Below are positions 26,641-35,654 of a stretch of DNA of 48,030 nt, one piece after another (position 1 is the first letter of the stretch; every line of letters begins with the position of its first letter). The stretch comes from an uncultured Bacteroides sp. (GTDB lineage: Bacteria > Bacteroidota > Bacteroidia > Bacteroidales > Bacteroidaceae): NCBI GenBank assembly GCA_900755095.1, contig CAAEFE010000109.1, positions 1 through 48,030 of the forward strand, read 5' to 3'. The translations under genes and the position numbers were made by a program. The notes under the pieces were generated by a model, which saw only the letters and a list, made by a program, of their open reading frames with translations, was not told where the DNA came from and made no database searches.

Positions 26641-27129
26641 CTAGTTTTCCAGAAAGGTACTTGGCCCGAGAATATCATACATATCACTAACGTTGCGCGT
26701 TTTGAGCAATACCCCTTGTGGAGTATAGAATAACTGATATTTGATGTCGACATTATCTTGCCCTACCTTAATTACTATAATAGCCTGCCATTTGGGAAAC
26801 TCCACCATTGTCACATTATCTACCACCCAATTTGCGTATGGGCCGGATACAAAGGCATTATAGACTGTTGGGGTCAGCCGGTCGAGACTGACAAGATCAG
26901 TCTGCGTCATCACCCATTGTCCCCGAACGTTGAACCATACATTTTTAGTAAATCCGTTCATTGCAAAGTTGGCACAATAATATCCGTCGTCTTGTGACCA
27001 GGCGACGCCATTTGCTTTAGGATACATTTTCTTGAAAGTCGACTGTACATTGCCGGGAGGGGTATCTCCAAAGACAGATGTAGATAATAGCAGAAACAAT
27101 GCGATTGCACAAATCATAAATTTCTTCAT
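26641..27129 (-). CDS. Periplasmic PepSY-like protein
   Basis: A 162-residue secreted protein with a signal peptide ending near STSVFG. Two BLIP-like repeats follow: FKKMYPKANGVAWSQDDGYY with CANFAMNGFTKNVWFNVRGQ, and VEFPKWQAIIVIKVG with YQLFYTPQGVLLKTR. This fits the Bacteroidetes PepSY-like (beta-lactamase-inhibitor-fold) family, whose role is unknown. It is transcribed leftward as a single gene. A terminator for the upstream amylase lies between the two. Confidence 0.82.
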   Translation of the reverse strand: MKKFMICAIALFLLLSTSVFGDTPPGNVQSTFKKMYPKANGVAWSQDDGYYCANFAMNGFTKNVWFNVRGQWVMTQTDLVSLDRLTPTVYNAFVSGPYANWVVDNVTMVEFPKWQAIIVIKVGQDNVDIKYQLFYTPQGVLLKTRNVSDMYDILGPSTFLEN

Positions 27130-27200
27130 AAGCTTTGAGTTTAGAGGATTATTTATCTACCTAAACAGCCTTTGAGAATATTTGTTTGAGTGATGTGCAT

Positions 27201-27238
27201 AAAATAATCCCCCGGTCATTCATAAGTGACCGAGGGAT
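27201..27238 (-). terminator. Terminator after the amylase gene
   Basis: On the minus strand, CCCTCGGTCA and TGACCGGGGG pair (one wobble) around an eight-base loop, followed by ATTATTTT. Confidence 0.8.
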
Positions 27239-27267
27239 GAAGAGTATACAGATCTTAGTCTTTTTAT

Positions 27268-29028
27268 TTAAAAAGTAATCTTTAAAATCTTTCCGTTATA
27301 GCCTCCTACCGAAACATCCGTGGGTTTATAAGGTAATAGACTGATTTCTTCTTTAGCGCCCGTCATCAAATCAGTGGCCTGATAAGATTCCATTTGAGGA
27401 ATCTGTAAAAAGTCGAAAGCATGTGAAGGCACATTGATAGCAACATCTACCAGTTGACTGTCGAAATTAATAATGAAAAACAGAATCTCATTTTTATATT
27501 TTCGCATAAAAGTATATTGTTTATGCTCATTGAAACGCCATCCGTTTATATTGGCATACATTAAATCAAAGAATACTCCCTTGCTGATTGCCTGCTCTTC
27601 ATTACAAATCGTCAGTACTTTTTGGTAGATAGAGTAGAGGTGTTTATGCTCTTCAGTAAGCATCTTCCCGTCAAATTTACCTCCGTTGCGCCAGCGTCGT
27701 ATGCTGTCTACACTCCAATAATCGAATATAGTAGTCCGTCCGTCCCTTCCGCTAAATCCTTCACTATCCATGCCCAGTTCTCCAAACTCCTGACCGAAGT
27801 AGATCATCATAGGATTAGTGTTCATACAGGCGGAAACGATCAGTGCGGGAATTCCTTTACGCGGGTTGCCGGCAAAGAAATCAGAAGCGATACGTTGCTC
27901 GTCGTGATTCTCCAGGAAGTTGAGCATCTTTTTCTCTATTCCATTCAGACTTTGCCAGCAATGAGTGATAGCGGATGCAGATTCATATCCACAAGCTACA
28001 TTGCGTAACGTGTCATACAGCCCTACCTTATCATACAGGTAATCAAACTTGCCGCGGAACAGATAGTTACGGTATTCACCTGGATTGTAAACCTCTGCGA
28101 TGAAAAGTATTTCAGGATAAGCCTCTTTTACTTGAGGAATAGCCCATTCCCAGAATTCAACAGGAACCATTTCGGCCATGTCGCAGCGGAAACCGTCAAT
28201 GTCTTTTGATGCCCAGAAAAGAAGAATGTCCAGCATCTTTATCCAAGTATCCGGAGTCGGGGAGAAGTGGCAGGTACCGCCATTCTGATAATCCACTCCA
28301 TAGTTTAATTTCACTGTTTCATACCAGTCGGTGATATTGGGAGTAGCATCAAAACGATTGTTACCGGTAGCTTTCGCCGGGAATTCCCGGTAAGGCTCTG
28401 CTGCACCGTCTTTCATATCAAACTGGGCATGAAGTTCCGCTTGCGGAATATAATAGAAATTATTATATGGGCTGAAAGATTGGCTGGAGTCATCGTTAGC
28501 TCCCAATTCGGTCGTACCGTCCGGTTGTGCATCCGAGTGATATTGGCGTGCTACGTGATTAGGTACAAAATCAATAATTACTTTCAGACCTGTGCGATGT
28601 GTGCGATGTACCAGATTCTCAAATTCTTTCATACGTCCTTGCACGTCGTTAGCCAAGTCAGGATCTACATCATAATAATCCTTGATAGCATACGGAGAAC
28701 CAGCTTTTCCTTTCACAATAGCAGGATGATCCGGACTGATATTATAACGGCGATAGTCCGTTTGAGTGGCATGCTCGATGATGCCTGTATACCATATATG
28801 TGTAGCACCTAATTTCTTGATTTCACCAAGTGCTTTGAGCGTGAAATCAGCCATTTTCCCGCAACCATTGGTGGCAATGTCTCCATTGTAGACACAGTGG
28901 TTGTTGTTATTTCCAAACAGGCGGGTGAATACTTGGTAGATAATTATTTTATTTTCGTCATTCATATAGAGTAGATTATTAATATTCGTATTCATTCTTG
29001 TTTCTGATGGATAGGAGATTATTTCCAT
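27268..29028 (-). CDS. GH13 alpha-amylase, cytoplasmic
   Basis: A 586-residue GH13 enzyme without a signal peptide. Barrel motifs are IYQVFTRLFGNNNNH, VIIDFVPNHVARQYH, DGFRCDMAEMVPVEFWEW (nucleophile Asp), EILFIAEVYNPGEYR (acid/base Glu) and MLNFLENHDEQRIASDFF (third Asp). A C-terminal beta domain follows. The frame opens at an ATG overlapping the patatin stop by ten bases. Internal ATGs at 28995 and 28965 are also possible, and the last fits the usual family start best. It probably acts on stored or imported alpha-glucans, in keeping with the glgB gene nearby. Confidence 0.9.
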   Translation of the reverse strand: MEIISYPSETRMNTNINNLLYMNDENKIIIYQVFTRLFGNNNNHCVYNGDIATNGCGKMADFTLKALGEIKKLGATHIWYTGIIEHATQTDYRRYNISPDHPAIVKGKAGSPYAIKDYYDVDPDLANDVQGRMKEFENLVHRTHRTGLKVIIDFVPNHVARQYHSDAQPDGTTELGANDDSSQSFSPYNNFYYIPQAELHAQFDMKDGAAEPYREFPAKATGNNRFDATPNITDWYETVKLNYGVDYQNGGTCHFSPTPDTWIKMLDILLFWASKDIDGFRCDMAEMVPVEFWEWAIPQVKEAYPEILFIAEVYNPGEYRNYLFRGKFDYLYDKVGLYDTLRNVACGYESASAITHCWQSLNGIEKKMLNFLENHDEQRIASDFFAGNPRKGIPALIVSACMNTNPMMIYFGQEFGELGMDSEGFSGRDGRTTIFDYWSVDSIRRWRNGGKFDGKMLTEEHKHLYSIYQKVLTICNEEQAISKGVFFDLMYANINGWRFNEHKQYTFMRKYKNEILFFIINFDSQLVDVAINVPSHAFDFLQIPQMESYQATDLMTGAKEEISLLPYKPTDVSVGGYNGKILKITF

Positions 29029-29825
29029 ATTTTCCCCTTTTCTTCCAACAGTTGACTAAGTACTTCGTTAGCTGTATTATAGCCTTGCCCGAAGATTTCT
29101 TCAGCTTTTTCCAGTTCGGTGTTACTGTACCCGTATAGGTTGTATGGTTCGATTAATAAATCGCATTTTTCTCTTTCGGGAAAGGTATTGGCGCGGAACA
29201 TGAAATGGAATGAGCGCATAGCAATGCTTACAATATTCATTTTGTAATCCTGTGCCATGATGGGACTTACGTTGACAGCTACCACTTTATTGCAAACCCT
29301 GCGCAGGGTAGAGACCGGAAGATTCATCATCAATCCTCCATCCACATAGTTAGTGCCGTCTATGTTGACCGGAGAAAACATGACAGGCATACAGCAGGAA
29401 GCGGCGACCCGTTCCGCTATGCTTCCCCGATGAAAGTGAACCATGCGACCGTGATCGAGGTCAGTTGCTGTGATAATCAGGGGAAGTTGTAGCTCTTCCA
29501 GATTTTTTGCTTTTAAGTTAGTCCGGAGAAAATCAATAAATTCACAGAGGTCAAATAGTCCCTTCTTGGGAATCACCAGTTTGGTTAAATCCTGGAATTT
29601 ATGTCCGGAGAAATAATCAAGTACTTTGTGCGGCTCGTTGCCGTCCGCGTAAAAGACACCTGCAAGTGCCCCTGCACTTACTCCAGAGATGATTTCCGGT
29701 TTAATATCATGTTCCAAAAGAGCTTGCATGACTCCCAAATGGGCAAATCCTTTAATAAATCCTCCGCTTAGTGCATAGCCAATCTGATATTTCCGGCTAT
29801 TCCAGTTATTTGTGAATACCTCCAT
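29019..29825 (-). CDS. Patatin-like phospholipase
   Basis: A 268-residue patatin-family serine hydrolase. The oxyanion-hole glycines are in YALSGGFIKGFAHLGV, the nucleophile serine is in the GVSAG motif (IISGVSAGALAGVFY) and the dyad aspartate is in NYVDGGLMMNLP. No signal peptide is seen, so it is likely a cytoplasmic acyl hydrolase. It is transcribed leftward, upstream of and overlapping the amylase gene, which suggests translational coupling without an obvious functional link. Confidence 0.92.
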   Translation of the reverse strand: MEVFTNNWNSRKYQIGYALSGGFIKGFAHLGVMQALLEHDIKPEIISGVSAGALAGVFYADGNEPHKVLDYFSGHKFQDLTKLVIPKKGLFDLCEFIDFLRTNLKAKNLEELQLPLIITATDLDHGRMVHFHRGSIAERVAASCCMPVMFSPVNIDGTNYVDGGLMMNLPVSTLRRVCNKVVAVNVSPIMAQDYKMNIVSIAMRSFHFMFRANTFPEREKCDLLIEPYNLYGYSNTELEKAEEIFGQGYNTANEVLSQLLEEKGKIWK

Positions 29826-29991
29826 GAATTGCTTTCTTTAGTTCGCCACGAATTTAGTGAATTTATTGAAAGTAGGAGGAATATAATGGATAGTTTTTTT
29901 TAAATCCATACCATCTGTCTTGTTCACATTTGAAATAAACCGTCATAGAACATAAAACACGGATGGAAACTCTGCTCCGGCACCATGCCGG

Positions 29992-31536
29992 TCAGAATCC
30001 GAAATCGTCTATCTCAACTTTGTGCTCTTCGCTTTCTTTGAATGGTTTTGCTTCTTTTTGTACGGGATTTCCTTCGATATAGATGGCACGGAATGGACGG
30101 GCTGGGCAAACATATTCACATCCTCCACAACCTACACATATTTCTTTATTTACATGAGGAATCGTCAATCCGTCCTTATACGGCACCATCGCTACTGCTT
30201 GTGTGGGACAGTGTTCGGAGCAGGCTCCGCAACTGGTTCCATCTGTATAAACAATGCAATTTTCCTCGATGAAAACAACATATCCCATTTGTGTAAGATG
30301 TTTTTGCTCTACACTTATGGGAAGAATTGCTCCATTGGGACAGACATCTCCACAGACAGTACAGTCAAAGTTACAAAATCCTTTCTCAAAGCTAACAGTA
30401 GGTTGCATCATGCCTGCCAAGCCATATTCCATAAAAGCCGGTTTCAAGATATGAGAAGGGCATTTGCTGACACAAAGATGACAGGATGTGCATTGCTGTT
30501 GGAAGTGTTCCCGACTGATAGACCCCGGAGGAGTGATCGGATTTTCCTTTTTGTATGCCTTCTTACCTTCCAAGCTTGCTACAGATTCCTTGGCTTGGGA
30601 GATGAGTTTGGGGGTTGCTCCGGCAGTAACAAGACCGGCAACCAAAAAACGGCGTTTGGATGAATCCAAATCCGGTGATGATGGTGCAGGAGTTTCTACA
30701 TCAGACTGTTTTTTTAAAGAAGGGGCGTAAACTAATGCTTTTTGTTTGCATACTCCCAAACAGTTGAAACAATCTACACAACGACTATAATCAATAGCGT
30801 GTTCTTTACTATTGATGCAAGCTGCTTTGCATTTGGTGGCACAAAGCCCGCATCCATTACATTTGGCAGTATCAATACGGACTTTGAATAATGAAAATCG
30901 GCTCAATAACCCCAATATTGTTCCTACGGGACAAATCGTATTGCACCATGTCCGTCCATGTTTCCATGCCATTACAAAGATGACTGCAAGAGTAATAATA
31001 GCGATGAGAAGGGAAGAAATGCTCAAGATGGAGGTGTCTACCTGATAAAATGTATAATTGTCAAATCTGGCAAAGAGTGATTCCAGCAGATTATTCCCCA
31101 GCATATAGATAGGTTTGAATATGTGCACTACTACACGTCCATACGCACTGTACGGATCGAGCAAACCAACAATAAATGTAAATCCACATAGAAACCCGAC
31201 CACTGTCAGTCCGAGCACACCCCAGCGCAATTTGTTTTTTGCAGGACTGTAACTATATTTTTTTTTCTTTTTTCCCGTTGCTTTGGAAATTCGTGCAGTC
31301 ACATCCTGCAAGATACCCATAGGGCAGATTGTAGAACAATATACACGCCCGAATAAAAGCGTTAACACAATGAGAAATAATAAGATACCTATACTTAGTG
31401 AAAGGATGGCTGGAATAAATTGTAAATGTGCCAGCCGATGAAAACTGTTCGGTAATATTTCTGCGAAATCGAGAAAAAAGAAAGAAATCAGCACAAATAA
31501 AAGTGCTGATATTCCAATACGTAGCCTTCTTAACAT
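29992..31536 (-). CDS. Membrane polyferredoxin, NapH/NapG-like fusion
   Basis: About 514 residues. The N-terminal half is a NapH-like membrane domain with several helices and two CxxxCP motifs (C67-C71, C198-C202). Two [4Fe-4S] ferredoxin motifs follow (C226/229/232/236 and C253/256/259/263). At 295-305 lies SKRRFLVAGLVTAG, a twin-arginine-like signal in mid-protein. The C-terminal half has four more cluster motifs (from C349, C388, C427 and C467), recalling NapG-type proteins. The protein could hold six [4Fe-4S] clusters and pass electrons between the quinone pool and another side of the membrane. The ATG at 31536, seven bases after the DUF362 stop, is preferred to an overlapping start at 31566. 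The electron acceptor is unknown. Confidence 0.85.
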   Translation of the reverse strand: MLRRLRIGISALLFVLISFFFLDFAEILPNSFHRLAHLQFIPAILSLSIGILLFLIVLTLLFGRVYCSTICPMGILQDVTARISKATGKKKKKYSYSPAKNKLRWGVLGLTVVGFLCGFTFIVGLLDPYSAYGRVVVHIFKPIYMLGNNLLESLFARFDNYTFYQVDTSILSISSLLIAIITLAVIFVMAWKHGRTWCNTICPVGTILGLLSRFSLFKVRIDTAKCNGCGLCATKCKAACINSKEHAIDYSRCVDCFNCLGVCKQKALVYAPSLKKQSDVETPAPSSPDLDSSKRRFLVAGLVTAGATPKLISQAKESVASLEGKKAYKKENPITPPGSISREHFQQQCTSCHLCVSKCPSHILKPAFMEYGLAGMMQPTVSFEKGFCNFDCTVCGDVCPNGAILPISVEQKHLTQMGYVVFIEENCIVYTDGTSCGACSEHCPTQAVAMVPYKDGLTIPHVNKEICVGCGGCEYVCPARPFRAIYIEGNPVQKEAKPFKESEEHKVEIDDFGF

Positions 31537-31543
31537 GGTTGTT

Positions 31544-32479
31544 TTACATCTTAATTCGCTTGACATTCAATTTGTCAATGTTCATGGTTCCTATTTTCAA
31601 TGCTTCCCCATTGGCGAGATGTCCTACTGTATCCAGTGGCATCTCACGTACTTGATTGAAGAACTTGGCAGCAGCCGTATCCACGGCTACAATATCCGGT
31701 GAGATAAACAATCCTTTTGCCAGTACAACATCGGATGCAGAGCGTCCCCGGGGACCGTTTGTTTTCATGATCCGGTAGGCGTCTACTACGTTGAGTACAG
31801 CTTTCTTCTGTAATGTACAGATATCTGCGATGCATTGTTGCAAATCGTTCTGATGGAAGAATCCGCGATCCCACACAATCCCCATGTGATTTTTCATGGA
31901 GATAGTCAGATTGGCACCTCCGTGATTCTTCAGAATAGGAACATTGATCCATACATCACAATCCAGAATCGCTTCGTGCACTTTGGCTTTCTTCATCTTT
32001 TTGCCTTTTGGCAGATCAATTGGTTTGTAATACGACTCCAGATGTGCAGGCATTACTTTGGCTCCGGCTTTTTTGGCAGCAGCTTCAATACCACTGTTTT
32101 TGTAGCATTTCTGCCAATCGTCACAAGTATGGTCGAACACGACCACTTCTTTAGCTCCGGCGGCAAAACATTGTCTGACGATTTCTTCAATCAGTTTCGG
32201 ATTCGTATTTCCTGCCAGTTCCGGCACTTTATCCCAACCGATATTAGGTTTTACAACCACTTTCTGTCCCGGTTTCACGAATTGCTTCATACCCCCCAGT
32301 TCGCTTATGGCACGGCGGAACATCTCTTCGGGTTCTCCGCCCATAACGGCCACCAGATCAGGATTGCTTCCGTTTGCTTTATTGATTGTTTGAGTTAACA
32401 CCTCCATAGCCTCCGAACGCTGTATAGTCAAGGCGGCTCCGGTGATAGCTACTGTTTTTAAAAAATCCCTTCTGTCCAT
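31544..32479 (-). CDS. DUF362 protein with Tat-like signal
   Basis: A 311-residue DUF362 protein. MDRRDFLKTVAITGAALTIQ is a twin-arginine-type signal, suggesting folded export. The body has the family pattern: VVVKPNIGWDKVPEL, AAGAKEVVVFDHTCDDWQKC, DVWINVPILKNHGGANLTIS with MKNHMG, and DIVAVDTAAAKFF. DUF362 proteins often occur with ferredoxins or carry Fe-S domains, and their reaction is unknown. Here the gene sits between an ECF-S-like membrane protein and a polyferredoxin in a tight leftward operon, so it is probably the soluble redox partner or substrate-handling part of that system. Confidence 0.87.
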   Translation of the reverse strand: MDRRDFLKTVAITGAALTIQRSEAMEVLTQTINKANGSNPDLVAVMGGEPEEMFRRAISELGGMKQFVKPGQKVVVKPNIGWDKVPELAGNTNPKLIEEIVRQCFAAGAKEVVVFDHTCDDWQKCYKNSGIEAAAKKAGAKVMPAHLESYYKPIDLPKGKKMKKAKVHEAILDCDVWINVPILKNHGGANLTISMKNHMGIVWDRGFFHQNDLQQCIADICTLQKKAVLNVVDAYRIMKTNGPRGRSASDVVLAKGLFISPDIVAVDTAAAKFFNQVREMPLDTVGHLANGEALKIGTMNIDKLNVKRIKM

Positions 32480-32493
32480 CTTTCTATATTAGT

Positions 32494-33003
32494 TTAGAGT
32501 TTGGCAATTGCTTTCAGGAGGGCGTATCCGCCGAACCATTGCAGTAACATTCCCGGAATACCGATACGGAAGTCCTGTACTGCTTCGTAGAAACTTCCGA
32601 CGATGGCCCATTCAAATGCAACGCCTATGACCTGATAAGTGAGTACGACACCAAGAATGGCCAGTAATGAAACCGATTTTATAGTACGTGCTGCAAGAGC
32701 TGAAGCTCCGGCGAGTAAGGACGATTTGATTAATAGGATGGGAAGTACCGCTTCCGAGGGCATGGCAAACAATAAATGATTGATGACTGGTGAAAGAATA
32801 GCAGTCAATAATCCTACAAGAAAACCATATTTATAAGCCGCAATCAGCGTGAAAAAATAAATAGGTAACAGGGTAGGACCACCATAAGGTACAAGATGGC
32901 ATAATTGTGGAAGTGCAATGTTACCCGCTACGAATAGTAAGGCGAACAGGTAGGTTTTCACATTGCTGTGTTTCAGCGAATAGAGTTTGACGGATGTTTC
33001 CAT
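32494..33003 (-). CDS. ECF-transporter S-component-like membrane protein
   Basis: A 169-residue protein with about five or six hydrophobic helices. The stretch GPTLLPIYFFTLIAAYKYGF and GLLTAILSPVINHLLFAMPS resemble small-molecule-binding S components of energy-coupling factor transporters. No EcfA/EcfT genes are in the window. It lies 14 bases upstream of the DUF362 gene. The substrate is unknown, and it could have been recruited to bind a small redox cofactor. Confidence 0.7.
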   Translation of the reverse strand: METSVKLYSLKHSNVKTYLFALLFVAGNIALPQLCHLVPYGGPTLLPIYFFTLIAAYKYGFLVGLLTAILSPVINHLLFAMPSEAVLPILLIKSSLLAGASALAARTIKSVSLLAILGVVLTYQVIGVAFEWAIVGSFYEAVQDFRIGIPGMLLQWFGGYALLKAIAKL

Positions 33004-33099
33004 TTTCGTTGATACTTTAATGTTGAATAGAACGATAATATATTAATAATAAGACTTTTCTTCAGATAAAAGGTTTAATCCGACTGATATATTATTTTA

Positions 33100-33150
33100 A
33101 TCCTGTAGGAAAATAGGACAGGCAGGGAGCCACCAGCACGCAGGTTTTGA
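33100..33150 (-). other. GC-rich candidate structured leader
   Basis: In an AT-rich gap, this short stretch is GC-rich. On the minus strand it runs from CCTGCGTGCTGGTGGC to CCTGTCC...ACAGG and contains a small hairpin (CCTGT/ACAGG). It lies about 100 bases upstream of the ECF-S-like gene. It does not match a riboswitch class that I know. Confidence 0.3.
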
Positions 33151-33191
33151 TTTAGGCTTTTCTGTTATACTTCCTGTTTCACTTTAATATA

Positions 33192-33620
33192 TTATGAATA
33201 CTCTTCCTGTTTTACCTTACTTTCTTTATAAAGTAAGAAAGCACACGCAGCTGCTGCAAATACACTATAATCGAATGGGGCTTTCACATTCAAGGAGAAC
33301 GACATGGAGAATGCAAAAGTTAATAACAGAATACCGCTAAGAAGAGTGACCCAACGTTTCTGGAAACCTATTAATAGCAATATACCGAGAATCGTTTCTG
33401 CTATGGTAGCCGTCCATGCCAATAATGGTATTAGAAATTTGGGGATCCATGGCAACAAAACTCCGGTATAAGCAGTAAAGCTTTCCATATTGCCCCAAAC
33501 TACATTTTCGCTTCCCAACAAAGGAGTCCATAAACCTAAGCGGTCTGCAACTGCCGACAAGAATCCGATTGCAAGCGCAAGGCGCGCAAACAAAGATATA
33601 TAATCTATTTTTTTAGTCAT
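33192..33620 (-). CDS. DoxX-family membrane protein
   Basis: A 142-residue protein with four hydrophobic helices and the DoxX pattern: ARLALAIGFLSAVADRLGLW, PKFLIPLLAWTATIAETILG and LLLIGFQKRWVTLLSGILL. DoxX-type proteins are linked to thiosulfate or quinone redox reactions in other organisms, but most members are uncharacterised. It lies upstream of the S-like/DUF362/polyferredoxin genes with a gap of about 190 bases, so a shared transcript is possible but not certain. Confidence 0.85.
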   Translation of the reverse strand: MTKKIDYISLFARLALAIGFLSAVADRLGLWTPLLGSENVVWGNMESFTAYTGVLLPWIPKFLIPLLAWTATIAETILGILLLIGFQKRWVTLLSGILLLTFAFSMSFSLNVKAPFDYSVFAAAACAFLLYKESKVKQEEYS

Positions 33621-33780
33621 ATTGGTTCGTATAACAAAGATTGATATTCAGAAAATATAATTGTCAGTATCAAGTGGCAGTTTCTTCCTATAACAACGAA
33701 AGAGAAGCCTTGTATGTTCGGAATAAGCATACCTAATGTCCCGATAATTGTATAATAATATGCAATTTCGTTATGGGAGA

Positions 33781-34491
33781 TTATCCGTTCATTCTTTCTT
33801 TAATCTTTCCCCATGCATGCGTATCGAATAGACAACTTTGGCGCATCGTCTCATACATCTTTTTAAATCTGGACATAGGTATGGTATAGCTTAGTTTGTC
33901 TGCTTCGAAATGAGGGCGAACCGATGGGTCGAAGAAACCGAGGAAAGTGCGTTTGCCTCCTTTACGATTTTCTATCGTGGCTTGCGTCACTACAGCACTA
34001 CAGCCGGAACCAAAGGTAGAAACGACGCAATCTGCTGCGTTATTATCATAAAAAGCCCAAGTGGTCAAGCCCGAAAGCATATCCGGATTTGCCAGAAATA
34101 CGACACCTTCTATTTCTTCAAGGCTTTCTACCTTATCTATACGTGCAAAATGAAGATACTTGTTTTCTGTTCGGGGAACTCCGATTTGCTGTATAAAGTC
34201 GATGACCATTTCAGGAGTCTGTTTGTATTTCTCTTTGAGCGAAACGAAAGTTGGTACACGTTCTGGCATTTTGGTGAAGCCAGTATAGAATTTACCGCCG
34301 CCACAACCGATGTTTTCGGCATTCAGGCTGATAATACCACCATCTCTTACCGTTCTCATACCTTTGAAGAAGCAACCGTTTATCTTTTCTGTTTCTCCTT
34401 TTTGTTCGTCCGAGTACCAGAAGACAAGAGGCAATTCAGCATTTTTTCCGAATGCCTCTCTGAAATTTTGAATAAAAGTTTGGATGTCCAT
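33781..34491 (-). CDS. DUF169 family protein
   Basis: A 236-residue soluble protein with the DUF169 pattern: NIGCGGGKFYTGF, a region ending VPRTENKYLHFARIDKVESL, VVFLANPDMLSGL, TFGSGCSAVVTQATIENRKG and AGKLSY-like EADKLSYTIPMSRF. The family has conserved cysteines (here in GCGGG and GSGCS) that may bind a metal. The function is unknown. It has its own promoter. Confidence 0.85.
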   Translation of the reverse strand: MDIQTFIQNFREAFGKNAELPLVFWYSDEQKGETEKINGCFFKGMRTVRDGGIISLNAENIGCGGGKFYTGFTKMPERVPTFVSLKEKYKQTPEMVIDFIQQIGVPRTENKYLHFARIDKVESLEEIEGVVFLANPDMLSGLTTWAFYDNNAADCVVSTFGSGCSAVVTQATIENRKGGKRTFLGFFDPSVRPHFEADKLSYTIPMSRFKKMYETMRQSCLFDTHAWGKIKERMNG

Positions 34492-34529
34492 AAGCTTATC
34501 AATTTTGGTTCTTTATGTAGGTCTTTCTA

Positions 34530-34560
34530 CAAAGTTAGAATAAAAAAGGATAAGCGCAAG
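34530..34560 (-). promoter_or_regulatory. Promoter of the DUF169 gene
   Basis: On the minus strand, TAACTTTG (34537-34530) fits TAnnTTTG. A CTTG element lies about 19 bases upstream (34560-34557). Confidence 0.5.
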
Positions 34561-34564
34561 TGAT

Positions 34565-35452
34565 TTAAAAGTTAATGTTTGATACACTTTTCTTACACTC
34601 TTCCAGCTTCTCCAATCCCTCTTTCGACAGTTTGGGGTAATGTAAATCCAATTGCTGCATCCGGTCACAAATAATTCGTCCTACTGCGTAACGCATGAAC
34701 CATTTATTATCGGCAGGGATTATATACCATGGAGCCAGTTCCGTTGATGTCTCCGTCAGTACATCGGCATAAGCATTCATATAGTCCTCCCAGAATTGAC
34801 GCTCTTTGATGTCCGCCGAAGAGAATTTCCAGTTTTTAGATGCATCGTCCAGTCGCTCCATGAATCGATTTTTCTGTTCGGCTTTCGATACATTGAGAAA
34901 GAATTTCAGGACAATCGTTCCATTCTCCGTCAGATAGCGTTCAAAATCGTTGATCTGTCGATAACGACGCTTCCAGAAGTCGGGATCAATGTCATTTATG
35001 GTTTCGACACCTGGTAACTTGTTGGATAGAATAATTTCCGGATGCACTTTGGCAATCAGCACATCTTCGTAGTGCGAACGGTTGAAAATGCCGATTCGTC
35101 CTCTTTCCGGGAGAGAGCGATTGATACGCCAGAGATAATCATGGTCCAGTTCTTCAGCAGACGGTTGTTTGAACGAATACACCTGGCATCCCTGTGGGTT
35201 AATGCCGGACATCACATGCTTGATAGTCCCGTCTTTTCCTGCAGCATCCATCGCCTGAAAGATAATCAGGATTGAATATCGGTCTTGCGCATAAAGCATA
35301 CTTTGCAGCTCCGAAAGCTTCTCAATATCCTTTGCCAGTTGCTCTTTAGCGTCTTGTTTGGATAAATCGCCAGTGAATGACGAGTCAAAATCCGATACCA
35401 AATGTTTCTTTCCGGGCTTTGCCAGCAGGTCTTTTAGAATATCCTTTTTCAT
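34565..35452 (-). CDS. PPK2-family polyphosphate:nucleotide phosphotransferase
   Basis: A 295-residue polyphosphate kinase 2. The Walker A motif is in FQAMDAAGKDGTIKHVMSGI, the lid/Walker B region is RGRIGIFNRSHYEDVLIAKV, and the C-terminal part has RYLTENGTIVLKFFLNVS and PWYIIPADNKWFMRYAVG. The enzyme would transfer phosphate from polyphosphate to AMP/ADP or similar nucleotides in the cytoplasm. It is transcribed leftward towards DUF169 with about 70 bases between them, but DUF169 seems to have its own promoter. Confidence 0.93.
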   Translation of the reverse strand: MKKDILKDLLAKPGKKHLVSDFDSSFTGDLSKQDAKEQLAKDIEKLSELQSMLYAQDRYSILIIFQAMDAAGKDGTIKHVMSGINPQGCQVYSFKQPSAEELDHDYLWRINRSLPERGRIGIFNRSHYEDVLIAKVHPEIILSNKLPGVETINDIDPDFWKRRYRQINDFERYLTENGTIVLKFFLNVSKAEQKNRFMERLDDASKNWKFSSADIKERQFWEDYMNAYADVLTETSTELAPWYIIPADNKWFMRYAVGRIICDRMQQLDLHYPKLSKEGLEKLEECKKSVSNINF

Positions 35453-35654
35453 GTGACGGTAGTTTTAATAGTTCTATTCAAATAAAACAGTTGAGGCAGT
35501 CAATTGGTTTTTATAATCAGTATGTTTGAGACATTTCATGAGAAAGAGGCTTCTTGACGGATAATGACCAAAAATGAACGGATATTGCTCTGGTATCATG
35601 AAGGAATTTATCCGAAATTTGCAATCGAATTAGTACTATATAATAAAAGAAACA

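Noticed and set aside
33100..33150. Cobalamin, TPP or preQ1 riboswitch
   Set aside because: The conserved boxes I know for these classes are not present in order. It is reported only as an unassigned structured leader.
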